DNA from: Zygotorulaspora mrakii
Lineage: Eukaryota > Ascomycota > Saccharomycetes > Saccharomycetales > Saccharomycetaceae
Assembly (NCBI RefSeq): GCF_013402915.1
Contig: NC_050719.1
Span: 744,001-808,000 of the forward strand
Length of the DNA: 64,000 nt
Direction: 5' to 3'
Shown piece by piece: positions 1 to 8,717 of this stretch. The notes under the pieces are model-generated. The model ran no database searches, was not told the DNA's origin, and worked only from the letters and a program-made list of their open reading frames with translations. Position 1 is the first letter of the stretch. Every line of letters begins with the position of its first letter. The translations under genes and the position numbers were made by a program.

Positions 1-1089
<1,089 letters not shown>

Positions 1090-1260
1090 TCATCCCACAA
1101 TGTTGCAACACAAATCAACGAGACAACAGCAGAACAGTATATTACACAGTGTTCCACAGCAGCCATTGCATCCACAGCAACTGTTCGATTGAGCAACCGG
1201 CTGTTGTTGAACGTATACTGGTTGCGGTTGCTGTATATAAACGGGTTGATGATGGCGCAT
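1090..1260 (-). CDS. Small cysteine-rich CYSTM-type membrane protein (YDR034W-B/YBR056W-A like)
   Basis: A 56-residue protein. The N-terminal half is rich in Q, P, V and Y (VYIQQPQPVYVQQQP, residues 7-21). The C-terminal half is a cysteine-rich hydrophobic module with 10 cysteines: CCGCNGCC at residues 28-35, then CNILFCCCLVDLCC at 39-52. This is the architecture of the eukaryotic CYSTM family, short tail-anchored proteins linked to stress and metal tolerance. In S. cerevisiae the paralogues YDR034W-B (beside ARO3) and YBR056W-A (beside YBR056W) belong to this family. Here the gene lies next to ARO3, with a YBR056W orthologue 2.7 kb further on, so position supports the call. A TATATAAAAAA element on the same strand lies around 1335-1346. 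An overlapping 60-codon frame on the same strand is a shadow. Confidence 0.85.
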   Translation of the reverse strand: MRHHQPVYIQQPQPVYVQQQPVAQSNSCCGCNGCCGTLCNILFCCCLVDLCCNIVG

Positions 1261-1511
1261 TTCACTCAGCTGTAACGATACTATCGTGTTGGATCCGCAA
1301 CGCTAGGAAGTTGCAATCACTTGCTAGTTTATCGTTTTTTATATATACCATTCCCAAGCCGATCAAAGCGCAACTAGACGCCCTACGTTAGATATCTGTT
1401 GACGCACATATTATTTATTTTTAGGCATAGCGAATATACTCTTTCTCCGCCTCCCATTACCTCCTCTGACAAGCTACTCGAGGCTTAGTACAACAGTCAA
1501 ACACAACAGCC

Positions 1512-1542
1512 CTACGTGCAGTAGACACTCTCCTGCACGTAG
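1512..1542. repeat. Perfect 10-bp inverted repeat (hairpin)
   Basis: CTACGTGCAG (1512-1521) and its exact complement CTGCACGTAG (1533-1542) flank an 11-base loop. A second, overlapping pair, GTAGACA (1521-1527) and TGTCTAC (1544-1550), could form an alternative stem. The element lies between the CYSTM promoter and tRNA-Gln, outside any gene. Its function is unknown; a dyad binding site or an RNA hairpin are both possible. Confidence 0.6.
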
Positions 1543-1714
1543 ATGTCTACTGGTTGTTATGTGAGATTCTGCAACTTCTATGCGACGTTCTGTGCTGTCA
1601 CTACCACAGCTTCAAACAGCCAAATTTCAGTCGCAATAAGACGACATTCTCATCACTTGCGCCTCGCTGTAAATTGCTTTCGAAAACTGGCAGATATAAA
1701 AAAGATATAAAAAG

Positions 1715-1786
1715 AGGTCCTACCCGGATTCGAACCGGGGTTGTTCGGATCAAAACCGAAAGTGATAACCACTACACTATAGAACC
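1715..1786 (-). tRNA. tRNA-Gln (anticodon UUG)
   Basis: The reverse strand reads as a 72-base cloverleaf. The acceptor stem is GGTTCTA paired with TAGGACC (one G-T pair) and the discriminator is T. The D-arm contains TAGTGTAGTGG, the anticodon stem is TTCGG/CCGAA with loop TTTTGAT, and the T-arm is CCCGG TTCGAAT CCGGG. The anticodon TTG is at 1751-1753. It is nearly identical to S. cerevisiae tRNA-Gln(UUG). There is no intron. A run of five T on the tRNA strand (1709-1713) directly downstream serves as the polymerase III terminator. Confidence 0.97.
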
Positions 1787-1983
1787 ATATTAAGTTCTTG
1801 CGGAATCTGAGTTATTTTACATAGCAGTTTAAGATGAAGTGTCAGGCATTTCACCAACTGGATTTTCGTCAGCTGGGCTGTTACATTGGCTTGGCTAAGA
1901 GATTTCGACCTTTTTTCGATATAAGTATTATTCGATCGTTTAATCACATATTTAATAAGCTGCCTCGTACAAAGTCACTTCAT

Positions 1984-3561
1984 CTATGTACTTTCTGTAA
2001 AGTTCCTGACCACGCTTTCAAACTCTCTGCAGAAGACAAGCCACTCGTCTTTCCCCGATATTGCTGACTTCGCAATGTTCAAGTCAATGTTCAATCCATT
2101 GCCATTCGTAGCAATTGCGTTCATGCCGAAGGTGAACTTTAGCGCTCCAGCCGTTTGAGAAAATACCAAATCCCTGATATGCGGTGAACTGTCTGTATTT
2201 TGTGGATGGTAACCAACGTTACTTAACAGCAGGCCTCCTCTTTTCTGGTTCAGATAATCATTGCACAGCATGTTATCTATATTTTGACTTTGGCAAACTT
2301 GGTCCGACATGAGTATTCCGAGTCCGACTAAAGCATCATGGTGATTTGAGAGTAATCCGAAATAATATTCGACTAGTTTCCAAAATTTTTCTTTTTCATT
2401 GTATTCGATATCAAATGAAGATATTAAATGCGTGTAATGGAATCCACCGATACTGGATCCATATTTATAGATGTCTTTCAGTTCATCGTCTTCGGGTAGG
2501 AACTTTCTTGTATTTATTGCGACGGCTACATCGAACCCCCATTCGGTCCAATTTTTTCTGAATATTTTACCATACCTGTGAAGAGCCACAAGGAAACAAG
2601 CTTCCAGAAAAGGTGTAATAGTACAAGTTCTGTGAACGTTCCTCTTGACCACTTCTTTTAAAGAGGAAATTTGGGCTGGATTGAAATTCAACAGAATATG
2701 ATACCTTTGTGGATTAAGCGGTAATAACCTTGCAGTAATTTCAGCATCTGACTTATAGGTTAGATGGTTCTTGACGAAATTAGACATTACTAATTTGAGG
2801 AGATCAACAAGGCTAGACCTATGTTCGACATATTTTGTGATAGGAGGAGGCAGTTTGGCCATGTCTTTGTAATCTTGAGAGTAGTCGATGATTGTAAGTG
2901 GTGTGTCGTTGGTATCTTTTGAAGGCCTCGCATTTGCCATAGCCTTCGCGAGATCTTGTAAAAAATTGACGGCGCTTATACCATCAGACAAACAATGATT
3001 GCTGATAAACACCAGCTGAGAATATTTGCCAGTATCCTTTTCTCCCGGCAAAGGTAAGCATAAGATCCTCCAATTGGGCGTGCTGCCGTCAAATTCAGGG
3101 AAAAAAAAAGACCCAATCAACTCAACTACTTCACCAGTGTATTGATAGTCATATTCTATGAATTTGGTCAGAATAGTGTCGACGGTGTCCTTATGTTCGA
3201 CCTGTTCGTTCAGCAAAATGTCCTGTAAAGTGACTTTCTGTGCAGGTTTGATATAATCACAAATGGGATATGGCCTGTCATAGTATTTTTTACTTGTATA
3301 GAAAGGTTCGTAATCAGGAAATTGCTTTGGGATAATAGCTGTGGCAAGAATGGGATATTTCAATAAGATTGGTCTCAATGCTGTTGCCAATTGTGTCTTC
3401 GTGAATGGTTGGTTGAATTGGCCGTATAGATTAAAGTTTTTATAAAGTCTCTGCCTTTCCATCACCGCAAAATAATCTTCTAGAATACTCATGCGTCTAG
3501 CATGTCCCCTATCGATTAACTCCTGTGTGATATGTGGCACATAGTCGGAAAACTCTGTCAT
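1984..3561 (-). CDS. ATF2: Alcohol O-acetyltransferase (Atf1/Atf2 family)
   Basis: A 525-residue enzyme expected to transfer acetyl from acetyl-CoA to alcohols, making acetate esters, and to acetylate sterols for export. It has the acyltransferase catalytic HxxxD motif at residues 189-193 (HCLSD, within LVFISNHCLSDGISAVNFL). The N-terminus (SDYVPHITQELIDRGHARRM) and the overall length match the Atf1/Atf2 proteins, which are 525-535 residues. The start is the first ATG. S. cerevisiae has two paralogues from the genome duplication, so this single gene is co-orthologous to both and the ATF2 symbol is the closest guess. It sits between tRNA-Gln and the YBR056W-like gene, which is not its S. cerevisiae position. 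Confidence 0.85.
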   Translation of the reverse strand: MTEFSDYVPHITQELIDRGHARRMSILEDYFAVMERQRLYKNFNLYGQFNQPFTKTQLATALRPILLKYPILATAIIPKQFPDYEPFYTSKKYYDRPYPICDYIKPAQKVTLQDILLNEQVEHKDTVDTILTKFIEYDYQYTGEVVELIGSFFFPEFDGSTPNWRILCLPLPGEKDTGKYSQLVFISNHCLSDGISAVNFLQDLAKAMANARPSKDTNDTPLTIIDYSQDYKDMAKLPPPITKYVEHRSSLVDLLKLVMSNFVKNHLTYKSDAEITARLLPLNPQRYHILLNFNPAQISSLKEVVKRNVHRTCTITPFLEACFLVALHRYGKIFRKNWTEWGFDVAVAINTRKFLPEDDELKDIYKYGSSIGGFHYTHLISSFDIEYNEKEKFWKLVEYYFGLLSNHHDALVGLGILMSDQVCQSQNIDNMLCNDYLNQKRGGLLLSNVGYHPQNTDSSPHIRDLVFSQTAGALKFTFGMNAIATNGNGLNIDLNIAKSAISGKDEWLVFCREFESVVRNFTEST

Positions 3562-3965
3562 TGCGAGCTTTCAAGCTTTTCACTCCTTGACCAAAAATAC
3601 GACGATTCAGGAGCAAGTAACAAATCAACTCGATGTAGAAAGTGCTGAATTGTGCCTAACACCTGTTCTTTATATCACCACCTTTAGAGCTCGAGTTGCT
3701 TCATATTTATGTCGTTTAAGTGTTTTTCAAGCGCCCAGAATGGTCTATCATATCACGCTTTTATCGAGCGGAAAAAAAAGACTTCGATACTTCGACTTGC
3801 GCACTGTCACTGCCAGACTGACAAACAACGTGGATTGACACTGCAATAGAATTTTGAGACAAGATTTCTCCGATAAACTGACAACGAGAGTATTGCGGGT
3901 TAGAATGAAGTCTAATTTAGAAAAAAAAAAGAACGTACAAAAAAGAGCGCAAGCCGACTCTCCAT
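3562..3965. promoter_or_regulatory. ATF2 promoter region
   Basis: About 400 bases hold the ATF2 promoter and the 3' end of the YBR056W-like gene. A TCGTTTA element near 3712, resembling the sterol-response core bound by Upc2, and purine tracts (A8 near 3770 and A9 near 3920) are visible. No gene is apparent; the reading frames across it lack any recognisable feature. Confidence 0.4.
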
Positions 3966-5462
3966 TCAGTAGTGGTATCCATTGAACTCATCAAGAGCAC
4001 GTTGATAGCCTTGCTTCCATTCCCATATGTAGTCACTTTCACCCTTTTCCTGAATGTGTTGCAATTTGCGTTGCTCTGACCATGCGTGCCATCTTCCAAG
4101 ACGAGAGCCATCAAATTTGTGGAACGCCTCAATATCAGCAATAGCGCAACGAATGGCATCTTCAAATCTCCAGTGTTCCATCTTATCTCCACCTTTATCT
4201 TTCCAATAATCGTTATGCTCTTTAATAATATCTTTTATCTTATTTTCGTCAGGTGGAATTGATGCGTCTTTCGGTCTCTTTGGAATCGCACCTTTTTCGG
4301 TCATTGGCTTTAGCCCCCATTCACCACCGTCACCATATTTGAACTGTAAGGTCCAGAAGAACCACCCCCAACTTGCGACCTGAGAAAATTGCTTGATTTC
4401 ACTATTGCCGAACTTTTTGACACATTCATCACGGGTTTCCTTTGTTTTAGACCACGTTTCGCCATCAAGTACGCATGAAAACTCTCCAACTACATAGTCC
4501 GCCTTGTCTCTCGGAAAGTTTATACTGTTGGGAATATCTTTACATATACTGTCCGCATTCTTGGACTTGTCATCGTCTGAAAAGCATCTGTAAACATGCG
4601 AGTCAATAACAACAGATGTATCTAATTTTTCTTTTTCTAGCCAGTCGGACCACTGCTGAGGCCACCATCCATCGGAAATTACAACTGGCAAGCTCTCATC
4701 AATGCTCTTAACACTCTTCACCGCCCTTGAGTAGTATTTCTTTTGTTTCTTGGCGTCATTGTCGAAGGCCGCTTCATTAACGATTTGCAACCCTATGATA
4801 TTTTCATTACCTTGGCATACGTCGGTCACAATAAATGGTATTACCTCATTTACCATTATATCAACATATGAGCGACTACCAAAAAAGGAAGCCGTTTTGA
4901 CGCTTTCACCGCTATGAGAATCCGTATTGGCTCCTCCAGGCAGTCCATGAATGTCAACTAGAATACCAATGTCATTTTCTTCTGCTTTTTTTATCAGATC
5001 CTTGAACGCGTCCCACGGTTTAGCCTTGGCGTACACATTTTGCAACGATTCGAATGCCAATGATTTAACAAACTTACCATTTCCCACATGCCAGTACCCG
5101 ACGGGCACTCTCAAAGCAGTGATTCCCGCTTCTTCCTTCAGCCACTTCCAATCAATTTTACTAATGTACTCTTTGTAATGCCTGCTGAGGTTTTCAGCAG
5201 CTTCATCAACTGACGTTTCTTTAACCTGTCTGCTAACTGCATCATATTCATTATCCCCGCCTTTCTCAAATATAGTATCGTAAATCCATGACTCGTTAAC
5301 AAAGCAAGACCCCAGATTCACTCCATGGTTGTAGCGATTTCTGTATATCTCCCTCTTTGATATATCACCGGCTGTTGGAATTGAGATTCCAAAATTGGTC
5401 TGGGAGTTTCCACCGTGATGCTCTTTAGCGCTCTCGAATTTTTGTTTGATTTTGTGAAACAT
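3966..5462 (-). CDS. Intracellular glucan 1,3-beta-glucosidase-like protein (GH5; YBR056W orthologue)
   Basis: A 498-residue glycoside hydrolase family 5 protein. The likely acid/base is Glu230 in LQIVNEAAFDN and the likely nucleophile is Glu327 in YVVGEFSCVLDG. WGWFFWTLQFKYGDGGEWGL and the C-terminal WEWKQGYQRALDEF are almost the same as in S. cerevisiae YBR056W (501 residues). There is no signal peptide, unlike the secreted exoglucanases Exg1 and Spr1, so a cytoplasmic location is expected; the natural substrate is not established. The start is the first ATG (MFHKIKQKFESAKEHHGG). Upstream lies a long divergent region shared with SPC29. Confidence 0.92.
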   Translation of the reverse strand: MFHKIKQKFESAKEHHGGNSQTNFGISIPTAGDISKREIYRNRYNHGVNLGSCFVNESWIYDTIFEKGGDNEYDAVSRQVKETSVDEAAENLSRHYKEYISKIDWKWLKEEAGITALRVPVGYWHVGNGKFVKSLAFESLQNVYAKAKPWDAFKDLIKKAEENDIGILVDIHGLPGGANTDSHSGESVKTASFFGSRSYVDIMVNEVIPFIVTDVCQGNENIIGLQIVNEAAFDNDAKKQKKYYSRAVKSVKSIDESLPVVISDGWWPQQWSDWLEKEKLDTSVVIDSHVYRCFSDDDKSKNADSICKDIPNSINFPRDKADYVVGEFSCVLDGETWSKTKETRDECVKKFGNSEIKQFSQVASWGWFFWTLQFKYGDGGEWGLKPMTEKGAIPKRPKDASIPPDENKIKDIIKEHNDYWKDKGGDKMEHWRFEDAIRCAIADIEAFHKFDGSRLGRWHAWSEQRKLQHIQEKGESDYIWEWKQGYQRALDEFNGYHY

Positions 5463-5658
5463 GATGGCTGATAAGACTTATTTTCACTGTGAATCGATGT
5501 TAACAGATAGAAGGGAGGACTATTATGTAAATGGTTTTCCATGGTTGTTCATCACGTATGAATTGTGGATGTAGTCCATAAATGCCCTTAAAAGGCTCCC
5601 CTAACAGGCAATCCTCGTCAAAAGCGACCTGTATTTTTGAGATATACAAACGGATCTG

Positions 5659-5698
5659 CGGGTAACCTTTGGGTTTATATGGATGATCGGGTAACCCG
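5659..5698. promoter_or_regulatory. Two Reb1-type sites, one palindromic
   Basis: CGGGTAA at 5659-5665 and the palindrome CGGGTAACCCG at 5688-5698 (TTACCCG core readable on both strands). Reb1 is a general regulatory factor that clears nucleosomes and blocks read-through. The match is to the known consensus; binding is inferred. Confidence 0.6.
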
Positions 5699-5733
5699 TA
5701 ATTTAATGCAATGCTGCAACAGCTGAGAAAATA

Positions 5734-5776
5734 TCACATGTGACATCACTGATCACGAAATTACCACCTACACGTG
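5734..5776. promoter_or_regulatory. E-box pair
   Basis: The 10-base palindrome TCACATGTGA (5734-5743) and CACGTG (5771-5776) are bHLH-type sites of the Cbf1/Pho4/Tye7 kind. They are much closer to the YBR056W-like gene than to SPC29. Confidence 0.45.
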
Positions 5777-5995
5777 AAGCGCCAGTTATCTTTAAAGATG
5801 TCCTTTTAAACACATAATAATCAAGAATTCAACCGGTTGACCTGGCGCATGAAATCTTGGTCAATAGGTCTTGGTCAGTAAATTTTGGAATGCCTTGTAA
5901 AGACTGTCAGTTCATTTCTCTCTATGATCGTAGATAAAGGACCCGAGTTGAGTGAAGCATCTTACAGGGCTCAGAGCTGTTGGCCTGAGGATTAC

Positions 5996-6047
5996 TCGAT
6001 ACGTTTCCTCGACACGTTTCCTCGATACGTTTCCTCGAAACGTTTCC
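5996..6047. repeat. 13-base tandem repeat, four copies
   Basis: Four consecutive units: TCGATACGTTTCC (5996-6008), TCGACACGTTTCC (6009-6021), TCGATACGTTTCC (6022-6034) and TCGAAACGTTTCC (6035-6047). Only base 5 of the unit varies. Either slippage or repeated protein sites could explain it. Confidence 0.9.
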
Positions 6048-6442
6048 ATGCTAGTTTAGTGCGTTGAAATTTCTTGAATACTTCATTGTAGTGGGCTCTA
6101 GTACGAATTGTTACCCCGCAAAATTGACAAGATGTCGAATCTGAGTTTTAACTCCAGCACAAACATCAGGGAACTGAATTATGAAGGAAATATCTACGAG
6201 TCTCCGCCTTTTTGTATGATATGGCCAAACGTAAAGCACGGCTACCTCTTGGTTAGTATAAGGCGTACGAATGAATTTCAGAGGGTGCAGGTGATGCATG
6301 GTTTAGCTGTATGTATACTTGAATTACTACATTAAATGGCATCGCTCGTACGCGTTAGTTGACGCGCTCACGATTAACACAAATAAAGAAATTGAATTCA
6401 TCGGATACATACATCTACACAGATAGCAGTACACAGAGAAGT

Positions 6443-7075
6443 ATGACGGAGGGTCTCACAAAGGAGTTCTTCGACAAAACTGAAACCGATGATACTCTGC
6501 AGAATATCAGGAAACAGTATTTGGCTTCCAAGCAAAATCTGCGTGAGTTGATGTTGAAGCAGTCCACAAATAACGGTTCACAAAATGCATCTCCTGTACG
6601 AATAAAACCATCCCTGCTCCATCCAACTCAAGCTCCTTCTGTTCAAAAGCAGCACAAATTGCAACAACAGCAACAACAGCAACAACAGCACCAGCACCAG
6701 CACCAACCGTCGTTCGCCCACTTCCATGCTCCAGTTCCCGCCGATGACATTATTGTGTTGAACGAACTGCGATCATTGAAAGCAATCGTCAGTAATCAAC
6801 AGTGTCAGATCACTAGGCTGAGTAATGATCTCCAATTGACCCAAAGACTGAACTTTCAACTGCAGGATAAAGTTTCGAAATTGCAGACTCATATCTCGTA
6901 TATAGAAAACGATATGATCAATCACATCGGTGAATCAAGGATCCCTGCACCATCTACATCAGGAATGAACACCACGAACATCACCACTCCCGATTACGCA
7001 GAATTAACTCCCTATTTAACTGCATCGGTTGAGGATAATACAACAAGATTAATTCAAATGACGAAACCTAGATAA
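6443..7075 (+). CDS. SPC29: Spindle pole body component Spc29-like
   Basis: A 210-residue protein assigned chiefly by position and weak similarity. In S. cerevisiae SPC29 (YPL124W) directly precedes RNY1 and TFB2 in this same orientation. The N-terminus (KEFFDKTETDDTLQNIRKQY) resembles the Spc29 stretch with DDTLNRVRKEH, and the C-terminal half has a coiled-coil-like region (ITRLSNDLQLTQRLNFQLQD) ahead of a segment like that of Spc29. A Q/H-rich tract encoded by CAA/CAG/CAC repeats lies around residues 73-90. The open frame extends 28 codons further upstream, but the ATG at 6443 gives the Spc29-like N-terminus. Spc29 is a core linker in the central plaque, binding Spc42 and Spc110. The family evolves fast, so low identity is expected. 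Confidence 0.75.
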   Translation: MTEGLTKEFFDKTETDDTLQNIRKQYLASKQNLRELMLKQSTNNGSQNASPVRIKPSLLHPTQAPSVQKQHKLQQQQQQQQQHQHQHQPSFAHFHAPVPADDIIVLNELRSLKAIVSNQQCQITRLSNDLQLTQRLNFQLQDKVSKLQTHISYIENDMINHIGESRIPAPSTSGMNTTNITTPDYAELTPYLTASVEDNTTRLIQMTKPR

Positions 7076-7101
7076 GTGAGAAACTATATAATAATACTAG
7101 T

Positions 7102-8355
7102 TTATTTTTTAATGAATTTTAGTTTGAAATTGTAGTCAGCGGTCCTCTCAGGATCGTGATAAACAACACTCTGCGAAGAGTGTTGTGGGTACTCATACGC
7201 ACCCCATTGGAATGCTCCAGAATATCCAATATAACCGTCTTCGTACTCAAACTGCGCAGCTTGTTGCAAACTCTTTTGACAAGATAATTGTTGATCCGCT
7301 TGGAACCCACAGTAACCTGCATTTGACCTCAATAAATACCCACCATACTCACTTTCTATTAAAGAAAACTGAGCTGCTGTTTTGCCAATCATCCAATGTC
7401 CATTACGAATTAATTCTCCCGGCATCCCCCCCATCCTAATAATACCACGGAATTTTGGTGCTCTATTATTTGGCGGCATATATCCTTTGGGCAAAAACTT
7501 AATTCCAGTCTCTGGGCATCTCGATCTACCATGGTAGAGAGAATCCAATTTCACAAATTCTTCTCCCAATAATGACCCTTTAAGAATATGGTAATACCAT
7601 ATTTCATTAATTGCATTAAATCCATCGCATGCAAAAAAGACGCGCTTTCCGTCAAATCCATCTGATAAAGCCCTTTCAATTTCATCTCTGGTATATGTAT
7701 CTGTCGTTGTTGGAACAATTCCACGTTCTTTCAACACTGCGCTAGTGTTTACACTTTTGTAGAGATTGTACGCGATCCTGAAGTAATCGTACACAGATTG
7801 CTTCTTTAGATCCTGTTCACTCTTTGGATTCCAGCGTTTATAACATTCAGGTTTTATGGTCTTAATACAAGTTCCATGCTTATTATACTCATGGATCCAT
7901 AATGACTCATCATCACCTGTGTTGCTTTTCCATAGTCTCTTCAATTTCGCCAAAAGATCTTTACCGCTTATTTCTAAACTGCTGTGATCATCGTTGAATT
8001 GCTTTGAGTTCAGTAAATAATAAACGTCATCAATGGCAGCTGAATTATCACAGAATTGTTGGTATCCACCATCACAATTGTCTGGCCACAACCCATGAAT
8101 AGTAAAATCGTTTAGGGGGCCGAGACGTCTTTCCAGTTCATCCTTATCTGAAATTGGATGAGATACTTTGTAATCCCAGAACTGTGTCTGAAGGAATACC
8201 CCTCCTGGATACTCAAAGCAACATGTATCAGGGATAACTGTTTCATTTCTGCAACTTAAGGGTAAATCCATCGGGCAGTTTGGTGATAAAGGATAATTTC
8301 GGGCAAAATAGTCAGCCATAAACGCAAACGGAGCAGCAATATTATTGATGATCAT
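7102..8355 (-). CDS. RNY1: Ribonuclease T2 family RNase (Rny1)
   Basis: A 417-residue endoribonuclease of the T2 family; in S. cerevisiae it is vacuolar or secreted and cleaves tRNA and rRNA under stress. Both catalytic segments are present: FTIHGLWPDNC with His87, and SLWIHEYNKHGTC with His155, Glu156 and His160. Paired cysteines (CCFEYPGG and others) follow the family pattern. A C-terminal extension beyond the RNase domain matches Rny1 (434 residues). The N-terminus is short and only weakly hydrophobic (MIINNIAAPFAFMADYF), as in the S. cerevisiae protein. A 19-codon upstream reading frame (8383-8442) lies in the presumed leader. It sits tail to tail with SPC29. Confidence 0.93.
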   Translation of the reverse strand: MIINNIAAPFAFMADYFARNYPLSPNCPMDLPLSCRNETVIPDTCCFEYPGGVFLQTQFWDYKVSHPISDKDELERRLGPLNDFTIHGLWPDNCDGGYQQFCDNSAAIDDVYYLLNSKQFNDDHSSLEISGKDLLAKLKRLWKSNTGDDESLWIHEYNKHGTCIKTIKPECYKRWNPKSEQDLKKQSVYDYFRIAYNLYKSVNTSAVLKERGIVPTTTDTYTRDEIERALSDGFDGKRVFFACDGFNAINEIWYYHILKGSLLGEEFVKLDSLYHGRSRCPETGIKFLPKGYMPPNNRAPKFRGIIRMGGMPGELIRNGHWMIGKTAAQFSLIESEYGGYLLRSNAGYCGFQADQQLSCQKSLQQAAQFEYEDGYIGYSGAFQWGAYEYPQHSSQSVVYHDPERTADYNFKLKFIKK

Positions 8356-8717
8356 TTTGAAAGGTAAGCAATTATTTGATGTTCAATTGAGCTTGCTTTG
8401 GAGTTTATTTGTGTATTGCAGAGTTGTTCCTTTATTAAACATTTTGTTTGTCTGTCGCCTTTCGCTCAAAACTACTGCCACTCTATCACTCCGGAATTCT
8501 CAGACAAATGTAAACAAGGGGACTACCTTTCATGAATACGTTTCCTCGGTAGATCCCAGGTCAAGATGATGATTTAATGTTCCCGAATCAATGTTGTCGT
8601 ACGCCAAGAGCGCTTGTGATGACTTAAGGAAATTGAGGACGCTCTGCACAGCCTACGGACGGACCTCAAGTGAAAAGAGAAGTTATTGCTAGATAACTAT
8701 TCATATGCTAAAAATAA
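8356..8717. promoter_or_regulatory. RNY1 upstream region with a short upstream ORF
   Basis: This gap holds the RNY1 promoter. A 19-codon upstream ORF on the reverse strand (8442 down to 8383, ATG TTT AAT AAA ... TGA) ends 27 bases before the RNY1 ATG. Whether it is within the transcript is unknown. No other gene is seen. Confidence 0.4.

Larger units (their letters stand above)
5463..6442. promoter_or_regulatory. Divergent intergenic region between YBR056W-like gene and SPC29
   Basis: Nearly 1 kb without a credible gene. It contains a stress-response element CCCCT (5598-5602), two Reb1-type sites, two E-boxes and a 13-base tandem repeat, listed separately. Short reading frames at 5885-6067 and 6108-6335 have no recognisable features and are probably chance. 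Confidence 0.6.

Noticed and set aside
6108..6335. 75-codon frame upstream of SPC29
   Set aside because: No similarity to a known protein, and it overlaps a reverse frame of similar length; probably chance in a promoter region.
8560..8630. Box C-like ATGATGA and GTGATGA suggesting a C/D snoRNA
   Set aside because: No CTGA box D is found at the required places and there is no terminal stem.
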